64,000 nucleotides of DNA from Filosporella fistucella. Taxonomy: Eukaryota > Ascomycota > Leotiomycetes > Helotiales. The notes beneath the pieces are model-generated. The model was not told the origin of the DNA and searched no databases. It was given only the letters and a program-made list of their open reading frames with translations. Location: contig JAQJZZ010000010.1 of NCBI GenBank assembly GCA_030077755.1, forward strand, positions 1,736,001 through 1,800,000, written 5' to 3'. A program made the position numbers and the translations under genes. Shown here piece by piece: positions 12,720-23,910 of the stretch (its first letter is position 1; every line of letters begins with the position of its first letter).

Positions 12720-13738
12720 TCAAATAGCATCATGGTGCCCAGCAGATTGATCTCTGTTACCCAATTCTACCACATCCTCCTCCGCAATAGGCTTTCCAGG
12801 TTGTATGAAACCAGGATACCAGTACCAAAACGCGATACAAACCACAAGCATCGGGACAGAATCAAAAGTGTATAAAGTCCACTCATGCCTCAACGAATAT
12901 CCATTATTGCCTTGGATGTATTCTACAACACGATAGACTGATCGGGCAAATATCAGAGCGCTGACAGTGTACAACATATATAGAGTCTTCTCCCACGGAG
13001 CGTCAGTCGTGCGGGATGTTGGAGTGGGATTTCTTTGTAGTCGGGTCTGAAAATTGATGGTCGTTACGAAAAAGAGTGCCAGGAGGACAAGCTGGCAAAG
13101 GCGCTATCAGTAAATCGTCCTAAATTCACTTGGCAGGTAATTTGACAGCTTCAAACGTCCAGCATAGATATATAACAACTCACCTGAATGAACAATCCAA
13201 CAATTATGATATCTTCTCCAATCTTTGCAGTCTTGTCATCATTGATCAAATTCGACGCACCTCCCTGGATCGACAATGACAGAGAGTCCCCAATAACGAA
13301 AACTTTCGAAAGCCATTTTATTCGAATGATGGCAAGGTGTTCACCCTTGACACAACGAACAATGCGACTAAGTGTCATGTATATTGAAGCGGCGAAGAAG
13401 GCAGGTGCAATGACGAGGAAAATTGCTTGTATTATGTAGATTCCAATGTTGTCTGTATTGTTGTAGGCGACTGCTCTGGCTGCAAAGCCTATGACCTCAC
13501 CTGGCGTGGAGTCAGAAAACTACTACAACACTAGTGCTTAAATGGAATGGGAAAGGGTGAGCTTACTGAGGCATCCGAGAGCGAAACATAGACAGAACCA
13601 GCTTCGAAGCTTGTAGATACGCCAGAAGTGCAAGATTGTGATGGCGAGGAATAGGGCCATGAAGACAATGGAAGCGATCTGTGATGGGATGTATTTCCAG
13701 AGGTAGTAATTTCCTTTATATGGCTTGAGAACGGCCAT
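12720..13738 (-). CDS. RTA1-like 7-TM protein (lipid-translocating exporter family)
   Basis: Integral membrane protein of the fungal RTA1/RSB1 family. Members are linked to resistance to sterol-toxic compounds (RTA1) and to export of long-chain bases (RSB1). Three exons (13738-13567, 13500-13184, 13091-12720) with introns of 66 and 92 nt give 286 aa. The N-terminus reads YLWKYIPSQIASIVFMALF (TM1). The middle exon contains QAIFLVIAPAFFAASIYM and the typical ISMLDV-side loop WLSKVFVIGDSLSLSIQGGAS. The last exon holds RSVYRVVEYIQGNNGYSL and HEWTLYTFDSVPML, both diagnostic for the family. The tail is short and polar. It lies in the same orientation as the zinc-cluster gene and the first SDR, which suggests a shared accessory role. 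The substrate is unknown. Confidence 0.93.
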
Positions 13739-14503
13739 CTCTTTTCTCCTGAGAAAGTCTCGCGGTGAGTTTGTAGAGAGGAGAGGAATTTGAAGTAATT
13801 TCGAAGCGGTTGGAGCTATAATCGAGCAAGCCGAGACAGTAGTGGAGCAAGTTTCGATGTTATAACAAGTATGAAAATGCAGTGGACTCGAACTGAAAGA
13901 TAATACTCATCGTAAAGCAGGAAATATGCATACTTATAATTACCGTGCGAACAATGATGTCAAAATACTGGTTCCATGGCATTGAGTCTCCATGACAATA
14001 CGGTCAGCGTCCACGAATACGCATGTGGCAGAGCTACCACACGCTGCGTCAGTGGATCTCACAGATAGATTCTATGTGATCTCGGAGATTATTTCCCCCG
14101 AAATGATCTCCAGTGTCTATTGAGACGAGAGAATGGATCCGACCGACATGTAGGAGACTTCCAAAAAGGGGCAATACGGCGTGTTCGAGGAGAAGCAAAG
14201 CTTAAGCGAATACACCATCCCCCGATAAGGTCGATACGGCGTATTTAAATCGCACTAGCGACAGGTACCACTGCCCTAAAAATTATCTTTGCGTCAAAGA
14301 ATGTAAGCATATAATTTAGACGTCGGCCTACGAAGTACACTAGCCTGACTGCCAGATAAAACGGGGCTGTGTACCCATAGAGTATGTTGGATTCCCAAGT
14401 CTTGGGTCCGCTCGTAATGTCCGAGGAAGCGTAGGATGGATATTGATCTTTCAACATACTGTGACAACTATTGAGATTATACCCACAACCAGCTTGTTCA
14501 ACT
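13739..14503. other. Intergenic
   Basis: About 765 bases upstream of the RTA1-like gene and downstream of the minus-strand SDR. No open frame with protein character is seen. It presumably contains the RTA1-like promoter. Confidence 0.4.
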
Positions 14504-15613
14504 TTACCAAGGCTGAACACCTGCCTTACGGACAACATTGCCGACCTCACCATCCTGTGAACCTTCAACCACGTCTTTGACGAATTCTGCTCCTATGGCT
14601 GGGTCTATCGCTCCCATCTGTTTGTTCTTCTCCTGACTAATACCTAATCCGGTCGCAAGAAATCCAGGAGAAACACAAAAGACTTTTACTCCGTCTTCTT
14701 TCAGAACTCGTGCCCACTCTCGCATCATCATATTCATACCAGTCTTACTGGAACGATAGGCAGGAACACCATTTGGGTCCTTCGGCCAGCCTTTTGCTGG
14801 TGACTTATTGATGAATATGGCTGGATTACTGCTTTCGCCAAGCGTCGATAGTCCACTGGTGATGAATATGAGCCGAGGTTCCGAGGATTTCAAGAGCAGA
14901 GGCACAAAGGTATGGGTCATGATGCTATCTATAAGTTAGTCTATGACTTCTTGCATATTGGTCAGTGTATTGGGACGAGCCAAAATAGGCTTCTAGATTA
15001 TACAACATAAAAAAAATCATGGGTAGGATTTGACGTACTGTGTTCCCGTTGTATTAACATTCCAAGACTTGTTCCACATCTCTCTCATGGAAATTTTCCC
15101 GGCATAGAGCTCAGGGTCAAATTGACCACCTGAATACTCATTAGTTTGATGACTGAAAATTGAGGGTTTCAACTTGCCTGCATTGTTGACGAGAATATCG
15201 ACTCGGCCATAAGTTTTCTCTACATGATCAAACGCGTTTGTGATTGAGTCATCGTCCTCAATATCTACTTGTAAGGTATCGATGGTACTCGAGCTCTTGG
15301 GGAATTCCTCTCTTGCCTGAAACACTGTCAATAATTGATTCTGATCAATTGTCGGCAGGATCGTGACAAGTCTACGACGCTCCAGCAACACCACTACTGC
15401 GGTGTTGAGGTGGGTTCTTTCTGGCCATTACCTCCCCTACAATTGTTCGGATGAAACCAACCATACCTTTTCAGCTGCAGCATCCGCCTTCTCCAAGCTA
15501 CGACCACTAAGAAGGATTGTATACGCGGTAGATGATTGACATAGCGACCTGACTGTCTCAAAGCCTAGACCAGTATTCGCACCAGTGATCAATAAAATTT
15601 TGCTTGAACTCAT
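14504..15613 (-). CDS. Short-chain dehydrogenase/reductase (SDR)
   Basis: NAD(P)-dependent oxidoreductase with a Rossmann fold; the substrate is not predictable. Four exons (15613-15467, 15316-15178, 15129-15039, 14924-14504) give 265 aa. Motifs seen: cofactor motif TGANTGLG near residue 11, the NNAG motif after DILV, and catalytic YRSSK in VPAYRSSKTGMN. The PGFLATGLG stretch after the active site is typical of the classical subfamily. Introns are 150, 48 and 114 nt. The middle one starts GCAAGT after CAG, a GC-AG intron. Its 48 nt are a multiple of three and free of stops, so retention would insert 16 residues right after NNAG. It is divergent from the next SDR, with 515 bases between starts. 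Confidence 0.88.
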
Positions 15614-16128
15614 TGTGGATATTACTGTCGAAGTTGTTGTTGAAGGATAGTGAAACTCTGGCATCCTTATATAGATACACGCGCTGCCCGGTGTTAATCT
15701 TAACACCACATCCGAGTATATCAAAGAGGCACAGATTCAGCTAGTTACCATGGCGCTCCGCATAATCATGCCCAAAACTCCTATGACATCGAAGCGTAAA
15801 GCTGATACTCGGGGAGGGGATTCTTATATTTCCCAATTTGGAAAGAAGCTCGGCCGAGCGAGTTTTCCGCATTGGGAAATCCATGCGGGGACAGCAGCCC
15901 AAAGACCGAGATCACCATCGCCCACCCCACCTTCGACTGTTACCCACTTTTGTTAGACCGAAAGCGACATCAACATCGACGGCCACAGAATCAGTAAAAT
16001 GCTCTGCCATTAAACACGTTCTACTTTGCATTAGCAAATCATCGGGTCAGGATCACCTCGTCTCGCACTTTTACGCTCATATTCGGAACGCCGCAGCTGG
16101 CCTTCAAATAGCGAAAAATTTGGTGATA
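15614..16128. promoter_or_regulatory. Divergent intergenic region between two SDR genes
   Basis: 515 bases between two divergent dehydrogenase start codons, so it must carry both promoters and allows co-regulation. The frame upstream of the plus-strand gene is open for about 97 codons but has no ATG, so it is not taken as coding. Confidence 0.45.
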
Positions 16129-17006
16129 ATGTCGCACTGGAGACTTAACCGAAGTTCCGTGGCTCTGGTCACTGCAAGCTCAGCGGGATTAGGAGCAGCG
16201 ACTGCTAAGGCCCTCGCAGCAACTGGTGTCCGGGTAGTCGTGAATTACTTCTCGAGCTCTGAGAAGGCTGAAGCACTGCTTAAGGAGTTGTCTGCAGAAA
16301 ATCCCGAGGAAACTGGTGACAATAGTCCCCGGTTCCTGTCAATCCAAGCTGATGTATCTCGTCGTGATGAGCTTACTCGACTTGTCGAGGAAACCGTAAA
16401 AGCCATGGGCAAATTGGATTTGGTAGTTTCGAACCACGGCTGGACAAAAATAAGAACTTTTACCGATCTGGATGACAATGTAGAGGAGAGTGATTGGGAC
16501 ACATGTTTCAATATGAATGTCAAATCACACTTGTTTCTCTTTCATGCAGCTCGTCCGCATCTGGAGAAGACAGAAGGCTCTTTTATAACAACTGCATCTC
16601 TGGCTGGCGTAAAGCCGAGCGGGAGTTCCGTAGCTTACTCGGTGACAAAAGCTGTAGGTTCAGATCTTTGAAAGACGATTGAGAGGCTGAAAATGGATAA
16701 AGGCACAAATACATCTCGTAAAATCATTGGCCATGATTTCTGGACCTATCCGGGTGAACTCTGTATCGCCAGGGCTCTTGTTAACTGAATGGGGCCTCAA
16801 GTTTCCTGCCGAAAAGGTGAAAAAGACAACCGAGAAAAGTCCCTTGAAGAGGGTAGCCACCGTGGAGGTACTTTGTTCCTAATCTCATCAATTAAGATTT
16901 ACAACTAAAACTCCTTCAGGATGTCGCCCAGCAAATCGTCTTCCTCGCAAATAGTGGCTCCACTACAGGAACGAATTCAATCCTGGATGGAGGTCTACAC
17001 TTGTAA
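16129..17006 (+). CDS. Short-chain dehydrogenase/reductase (SDR), second copy
   Basis: Classical-type SDR of 258 aa in three exons (16129-16653, 16703-16867, 16920-17006; introns 49 and 52 nt). It begins MSHWRLNRSSVALVTASSAGLG. The glycine motif has Ala in place of the first Gly (TASSAGLG), as in several fungal SDRs. The usual NNAG is SNHG. The catalytic motif is YSVTKA, and the join SVTKA-AQIHLVKSLA is exactly as expected. PGLLLTEWG and the C-terminal TTGTNSILDGGLHL close the fold, and the latter tail is typical of full-length family members. It is not a close paralogue of the SDR next door. Neighbouring TF, RTA1-like and SDR genes suggest an accessory oxidoreductase module. The substrate is unknown. 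Confidence 0.9.
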
Positions 17007-17457
17007 ATAATCTGAGCCATAAGCTACTTGCTGCAACGCCGGAGGCCATGTCCTTGGACATCTACCCGCTGACGCGGGTGTTCAAGATCAGGAATGTATA
17101 CTGTACGCAATTAGGACATTAGGTATATAAGACAGTCGATGTATGTTTTCTAGCTTAACCTGACATATCAGCTGGACGTTTCCCGTTGAGTGCTCTGAGG
17201 ACATTGTTCAACCGCCCCTAGTCGATATGACCTCTGCAAAATTCAGGTGTCAAATGAATGATGCTTCATTTCCGATTTGCACCACCAAGTAGCGTCAAAG
17301 CTGAACTCGAAACAGTGAAAATGAGACGAGTAATAGCTGAACAGAACTGATGCCATGCCATAAGACTACCTTGGCACAAAGGCTGAAATGAAAGTCTAGA
17401 TTTTGTATATGGTTTCTATTTACCCAACCCACACTGAAGGATTGCGGAAGCAACTTC
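17007..17457. other. Convergent intergenic region
   Basis: About 450 bases between the 3' ends of the plus-strand SDR and RGP1. Nothing else recognised. Confidence 0.4.
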
Positions 17458-20008
17458 CTATACAACAAGTCCGTCAGCGGGACTATCATCACGGTCCGAG
17501 TTGCCCGCTAGGGCACCATACACTCGGAGCGGAACAGCTATTTCGAAGCTCTCACAATCCAAAGCTTCTGCTGCAGCCAATACAACACCCCGATCATCTC
17601 TTGAAACTTCTTCCAATAATTCAGCATAACCTAGCTCCGTATCTCCATTATCGACCAGTCTTGGTGTCACAAACTCTATTCTAACTCGCCATTCAAGACT
17701 GACACCGCTTGTAAGAAATTCAGGTGTCGCCGAGATAGGTATAGCAGGAGTAAAAAGGACCCTTCGAGCAAACAAGGTTGACTCTGAATGAGATACGTAG
17801 GTTTTCCGTGTGACACGCAATATGCTTGCTTCGGAACGAAGAGCAATGGAATTATCAACCTTCTCTGATGTTTCCAGGCTGGCATGAATAGCATAGCAAG
17901 GTATTTCTGCACCTGTGAAGTCGATGGCTACCGTGACCGGTTCGCCTAATCGGTAAGCAGGTCGTGCTAGCATGATCACAGCGACCCGTTTTCCGCTGCG
18001 TGCAATTTCAAATCGATTTGCACTTTGCTGTGACTCAGTCGTAGTATTGCTTCGTAAAATTGCCATATCTATGGCCTCTTTTATAGTTGTAGGCTCTTCT
18101 ATGGAAGATTGACGTCGAGATCTGTGAGCTTCTGTTGGGGACAGCAAGCCCATGCCAGAATTGATGGGTTTCGAAAGCAAATCGTCCACATATGTGAGGA
18201 AATCATCTAGAGTCGATTCATTTGCACCCAAAGATGTCTTCAACTCTAAATCCTTGAACGAATCTGGTCCTGGAACATGTGTTTCGATCGATTTGACCCG
18301 AGCCTGGTCACGAAGCATGATATAGGGCGACATCAGATCATGGCCCAGAAGCTCCCCGTGATTGTTGACACTTCCGAGCACGCGAAAAGGTATTTCCACT
18401 GATTTAACCTGCTGCTCTTTTGCGCCTCCTGGACGTTGTGTGCCGATGACTAGTCTGTACGAAATCTTGATCGCCTTACCACGATGAGTTGGGGGCAGTC
18501 CACGGGGTAGTTTGAGTGAATATTTGTAGCTTCGGCTTTCTCCAGGACCAAGCCGAAGGTCGACAAAAAGAATTGACTGAGGGGTAGAGAGTAGGGGTAT
18601 CGACCGGGAGCTGGCAATCCCACGCATATCTTTCATGCTGCTCAACTCTCCGCTTCCGAGGAGGCCACCAAGTGATTCTCCCAAATTGCCCCATCCGAAA
18701 CTACGAAGCAGCCCACTGTCTCGCTTGCTTCTCTCCAATCCAATAACTCCGCCACCTTGCCCTCCCACAGTACCTTTTCGCTTTACCTCCTCGAAAGAAT
18801 TTTGACTGATCAAGGAAGCATCTAAAGTAAAAGACCCGTGTATTTGTGCATAGCCCATCATCAGGGTCTCTGGTGGGCGATGGTGGTTGACAGGAGACAT
18901 ATTAGAAGTCCTTCTCGAGTGACCACCGTAAGTCGATATTCGTCCAGGTTGCTGGGGTAAATATTCGGAAGCAAGGGTCTCTGTCGAGTTGTTGCTCAAT
19001 GAATAAAATTCGCCGCTGCTTCTTGGTGTGCCTGCAATACTGGCTGGTGAGAGAACCCTCGTCGCAGGGACAGGCTGCTCAGAAATCGTAGGAATGGATT
19101 CCTTCGATCTTGGAGATAGCAAACGTGCGTTATCATGAGGAAAATTTGGCCTCCCTTCACTGCTGAAATGTTCAGTACCTCTCTCATCGACTGAGGGGGA
19201 TGTTTGCGCAGGGAATTTGAATGTCTGTGGAAGAGATGCTGAACCCTTCCTTCGTGTGAAAGCAGGTCCGTGAAGACTGGGTGTGCTTGGAGCAGTCGCG
19301 ACTCCATTCTTGCGTCTCATGGGTCGATCATCAGAGGCCGATTCTGCGCTCAAGGGTGAGAACGAGAAGGTAAGTGGGGACGGCTGAGTGGCAGATCGCT
19401 GGTTGATGGGGGCTATTCGCAATTAGTGATACAAGTCTATACATGGCGAAAACCAAGATATTACCGGATGGAGGTCCACCATTGACTGCATGCCTCCGGG
19501 GTATTATTTGTAAACTGGCAGACCTTCCATGACCCCTTGGAGGTCCTCTCGGGCGCTCTGTCAAGCTCCCATGACTTGTAAGATCGTCTGCCGCACTTTC
19601 ACTGGCGCCAATCGAGATGATCGAGACGGAACGCTTGTGTGAGCCAGAATCTTTCGCAGTTTGAGGAGCTCCCCCATTCCATCCACCCGCTACTGGTTGT
19701 GATCGTACTGATGCAGCAGGAGTGCTTAAAGAAAGGGTCGTTCTGTGCCCTTTCCCTGGCGGCCCTGGACGAGGACTCGATGATGAAGCATTCTTAATCT
19801 GAGCAACTGGTGCTTTTCTATGACGATCCCCCCTCTCTGTAGATGCGAACCCATTTGCGGACTGTGGATGTAATAGTGGTTTCGATGGAGTGGGAGCGGC
19901 CGCAATGTTTTTGAAGGTGATTTCGCATTCAATATCTTCGCCAGCAAAGACTGTCTGCTCAGCCCACTGTACGAAGACCCGAATATTGGTCGATGGTGTC
20001 GTCGACAT
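17458..20008 (-). CDS. RGP1: Rgp1 subunit of the Ric1-Rgp1 Rab GEF
   Basis: Partner of Ric1 in the nucleotide exchange factor for the Rab GTPase Ypt6 (Rab6), acting in retrograde traffic to the Golgi. Two exons (20008-19465, 19412-17458; intron 52 nt) give 832 aa. The N-terminus has the arrestin-like opening VFVQWAEQTVFAGEDIECEITFKN. A long Ser/Pro-rich insert occupies roughly residues 35-250. The conserved part resumes at TLMMGYAQIHGSFTLDASLI, followed by the block FVDLRLGPGESRSYKYSLKLPRGLPPTHRGKAIKISYRL (two overlapping conserved strands). The C-terminus has EWRVRIEFVTPR and CESFEIAVPLRVYGA. Length and domain order match filamentous fungal Rgp1. Housekeeping gene. Confidence 0.92.
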
Positions 20009-20599
20009 AGCTTTAGGCCGGAGTGCGGACTCCTCCTACTCGAAGGAGATGAAGACCGCCAGTCATGAATGCAGTAAGGTGGCCCAGTCGCAGATATCTG
20101 CCGGCATAACTAGAATTAGGTGAGTGAGTAGGCAGTTGTATTTTGGTATGTTGAAAAGGATGTGGTGAATATGCGTGTCTTAATATTCCGAATGATATTG
20201 TTGATGATGAAGCTGGAGCTACTGGGTCCACACCCCAGAAGCGGCTCTAAATCTAGACTGCATGGGGGATTGATGGGTCCTGCCACCACGCCAACCCAAG
20301 TAAACAACGTTGGAGACAAAGCCGCCTTATCGTCTAACACCGTCTCAGATTTCTTGATCATTGCCCTTGACTTCAATCTCGACTGCCAGCAGTATCTTCT
20401 CTGAACGTAGAGAAAGCCCTTGTATTTGCTTCTTCTAAATTCTTCGCAGTATGTAAAGTTCCACCGTCCCAGTCCTGTTTGTTATGTTAACCTGTGGAAT
20501 GTTTGCAGCCCAATTCAGCCGGCTTGTGCTATCATAATAAATCACAATGACCTCCTTCATTACCACCGTGTTAGTACTGCGAACTCCCATCCACTTTCT
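20009..20599. promoter_or_regulatory. Divergent promoter region RGP1/MOB1
   Basis: 590 bases between the divergent RGP1 and MOB1 start codons. The frame upstream of MOB1 stays open back to about 20420 but lacks a convincing conserved extension. No other gene is seen. Confidence 0.4.
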
Positions 20600-21555
20600 A
20601 TGGCTACGATTCTACAATTCTTGAGCCCTCGGGCTGCAAAGGCACTCTCCCCAGTCTGCACACTCACTTCATCTGAATCGTCCATGACGATCTCTGTGAG
20701 GCAGGATGAAGACCCATTCGTCCAACTGCCCGATCCTATTTATTCCTCACCATACTTACAAAGATATGTTGATAGTAACCAACGGACGAGGAATCAATTC
20801 CGGCCTCGAAACGCTACAAAGGGGACCACAAGCTACCAACTGCGACAATATGCTGAGGCAACACTGGGCGGTGGCAGCTTGAGAAAGATTGTGAAATTGC
20901 CAGAAGGAGAGGATGAGAATGAATGGTTGGCTGTCAACAGTATGATAACAGAATCCAACGTGATCTCGAAGCTCACTCTTTCCTAGTGGTCGACTTTTAC
21001 AATCACATCAATCTTCTGTACGGATCAATCACAGAATTCTGCTCCCCACAATCCTGCCCCGAGATGAAGGCTACAGATGAGTATGACATGCATGTCATTA
21101 ACGATCTGGGAAAGGTGCTAATACTGTCAGGTTTGAGTATCTATGGCAAGATTCCGAGAACTACAAGCGACCTACCAAAATGCCAGCGCCAACTTATATT
21201 GAGCATCTGATGGGGTGGGTTCAAAGCAACATTGACAATGAAGCCGTTTTCCCAAGTAGAATTGGTGGGTAGCTACACTATAAAACCCTGGTATTACTGC
21301 TAATAGTAGTCAGGTGTTCCTTTCCCAAAGAACTTTCCAAGCATGATCCGTCAAGTATTCAAGCGCATGTACCGTGTCTACGCTCACATCTACTGCCACC
21401 ACTACCCTGTGATCCGTGAGCTCGGACTTGAAGCCCATTTGAATACAAGTTTCAAGCACTACGTTCTCTTTATTGACGAGCACAATTTGGCTAGTGGAAA
21501 GGACTTTTGGGGACCATTGGGAGATCTCGTGGACAGTATGCTCAGGAGTGACTGA
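20600..21555 (+). CDS. MOB1: MOB1 kinase activator (NDR kinase co-activator)
   Basis: Mob1 binds NDR/LATS-type kinases (Dbf2/Sid2/Cbk1 classes) in the mitotic-exit/septation-initiation network. Four exons (20600-20939, 20987-21080, 21131-21264, 21314-21555; introns 47, 50 and 49 nt) give 269 aa. The core starts [20 protein letters not shown] and continues [20 protein letters not shown]. The zinc ligands are seen in CSPQSC and in HIYCHH. The C-terminus is [20 protein letters not shown], ending MLRSD. The N-terminus is unusual: about 75 residues ([14 protein letters not shown]..., [12 protein letters not shown]) rather than the Ser/Pro/Gln-rich leader commonly seen. An ATG inside the leader (MTISVRQ) could also serve as start. 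Either the only MOB1 of this genome or a paralogue. Confidence 0.92.
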
Positions 21556-22220
21556 TGGTTTCACCAAAGCATATCATTTTTGATGAAATCATGATGCAAA
21601 ACAATATGGTCGGGGCGTTGGCGTGTTACAGGAGTTCGAGGAGCAAATCATGGATGAGCATGCAGACGCTCAAGAGCGGTTGTTGAGCACCGCACTTAAT
21701 CAGCGTTGAATTGTACCTATAACGAAGACGAAATTTCAGCAACGAGTACGATGTGTGTGAATGTGACGCATATCTCCTCTAATTTTGTTTTCTATATATC
21801 CAGTGTGAAAAGTCTGGATTCTGATAATCTAGGTCTGCACTCTTGGTCCAGCGACAATGCGCCCGCTCTTGGAAATTTGGACACATTAGTCTAGACGAGC
21901 TGATTTTGAGGTATGGACTGCACATTGAAATCCTTGAATTGCAACTTTTCTGCATTTGTTCAGCGGTCGAGGGTTAGATTAGCATGGTGGGGAAGGGCAT
22001 GGCCAGCATTATTGAACCTACGCTCAAATTTGCCCTTGGGGTCCCAAGAAGTACTGAGAATTCAGCCACGTTTGTTCGGCCAACTAAATTTCCTATTTGC
22101 CTCATTTGGATTCCTAGATTTGTAAGGCACTCTCATATCTCAAAATTGTTCAGATTTCAATTCGGACGGGCTTGGAACCAACAACTGTGCTCTGGTCTAT
22201 ATATACATTTGAAAGATGTA
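21556..22220. other. Intergenic with a coding-like fragment
   Basis: 665 bases between MOB1 and the aldolase 3' ends. At about 21626-21710 (+) there is a short, very protein-like stretch (LQEFEEQIMDEHADAQERLL... then a stop). It lacks a start and has no visible upstream exon. The rest shows nothing. Confidence 0.35.
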
Positions 22221-23265
22221 TTACAGGCTCTTCTCTACAGCATCTAAGTCGCCAATTACTTCCTTCCAACTCTCCCATTCAGTATCACCGCCGGGGATGC
22301 CTCCAGTAAGTGGTAATCTAGTCCCATCCCTATCACCAAAACCCAAAATACGGCTGATAGCCTCCTTAATACCGATGGTGCCGAATTTTACTACGATCTC
22401 CTCCACAGAGCTAACCTTATACTGCAGAAGCCTCCTCTCCTTGACTTCCTCGTCTGTGGGTTGATTCTTTACTGAGAGTTTGTATAAGTGTACTACTGAT
22501 TTTGGGAAGAAACCTGCAGTTCCATCGATTGTGCCAGCACAACCTAATGCGATGACAGGAAGGAGTTGTTGGCCTAGACCAGTAAATGTATGGAAATAAG
22601 TGTTGTCGATCTTGGGATTTGCTCCGATTTGAGCATGGTAGGAAACATCGCCATGGGATAGTTTACAGCCAACAATGTTTGGGTGCTTGGATAATGTGGC
22701 ATATGTGGATGGAATGACTCTGACGTTATTCGACACGCCTGGGTAATGATAACTGGTACGCTAATTAGCTGTGCTCTTATACAACTAACTGAAGAGAAAT
22801 CTGGCACACGTACATCATGACTGGAATAGGGCTTTGGTCTGCAACAGCAGTGAACCATTTGATGATCCCATCTTGGGAACTGGCACCAGCAAAGTAGCCT
22901 GGAACAAGACATAGTCCCCACTGACTACCTGCCTCCTTTGCACTCTTAAGCTGATCAACGACCTCCTCGATATTTTGAGCTGCCGTCCCAGCAATAATTG
23001 GATAATTTGGGTATCCCGCATCGTTATATGCTTTCCTGACTGCAGAAAGCACTTCGAACCGTTCTTTGTTCGACAGATGTACCGCTTCACCTGTGCTTCC
23101 CAGAACCACAAGGCCAGTAATGCCGGATTTTGCAAGATGCAGAGAATGCGCTGCTTGTGCCTCCAAATCTAGAGGTGCTGCTATAGCATTATAGTTCGCA
23201 GCTTTCTTCGAAACGAAAAAGGTCGGCACAGGGACGTAGACACCGGCTGGGGGAGGGGCGGCCAT
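22221..23265 (-). CDS. Dihydrodipicolinate synthase (DapA) family aldolase
   Basis: Class I aldolase with a TIM barrel; fungal members cleave 2-keto-3-deoxy sugar acids or 4-hydroxy-2-oxoglutarate rather than making lysine. Two exons (23265-22814, 22752-22221; intron 61 nt) give 327 aa. Motifs: GSTGEAVHLSNKER (substrate loop), VMIYHYPGVSNNV with the catalytic-triad Tyr, and GCKLSHGD with the Schiff-base Lys. All catalytic residues are present and length is normal (300-330 aa). The next gene, in the same orientation, is an amidohydrolase of the lactonase type. That pairing would suit sugar-lactone catabolism (for example galacturonate or rhamnose routes, as in fungal LGA1/GaaC). The precise substrate is inference. 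Confidence 0.9.
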
Positions 23266-23910
23266 TTTGGAGTATAATATATGAACTTGCCAAAAGCTCG
23301 AGAGTAACGATGGAAGCTATATAAATCCAAAAACTGTTGAATTTCGTGGTTTAACCACCGATCACGCAGCAGAGATGGCGACAGCATCTCGGGAGAACTC
23401 AGCGCGAGACCCCGCTGGAGCATTGTGTTAGTGGCAGGCACGATGAAGTGGATAGTGGTGGATGACTTACTTTTGTTGTTGATGACTATTGGTCGGATCT
23501 AATCCAACTGATCGCTCCACGACAATATATAGGGGTATACTTCCAACATGTTATGGTTTCAATTACCAGGACTTAATGCCGAAGAATAACGTCAAGCTTC
23601 ACTTCTAAAAGTTTCAGTATGCTAGCTCATATGGGAGCTATACATCAGAACGAAACGCGTGTGCGTATATATTTGTTTTTGCAGGTATTCCATGGGATGA
23701 TGCTGGGTTTGAATGGAGGGGTATCGCGGGGTAACGTGAAATGTATAGGTATTCTTACATTGGATTTGGGAACAGAGTATGCAAGACGAGCTTCATTCAA
23801 CGCTTTGCAAAATCAATCACATCAATCACCAGAAGCGATGCCTCAAAAGTCATAAATATCATAGAACTTGGTTCGGTGCAGACGTAGAAACACAACTTTT
23901 GGTATCATAT
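23266..23910. other. Intergenic, aldolase promoter and amidohydrolase 3' end
   Basis: 645 bases. No protein-like frame seen. It presumably includes the aldolase promoter. Confidence 0.4.

Noticed and set aside
15838..16128. 97-codon N-terminal extension of the plus-strand SDR
   Set aside because: No ATG in frame and the SDR fold is complete from the ATG at 16129.
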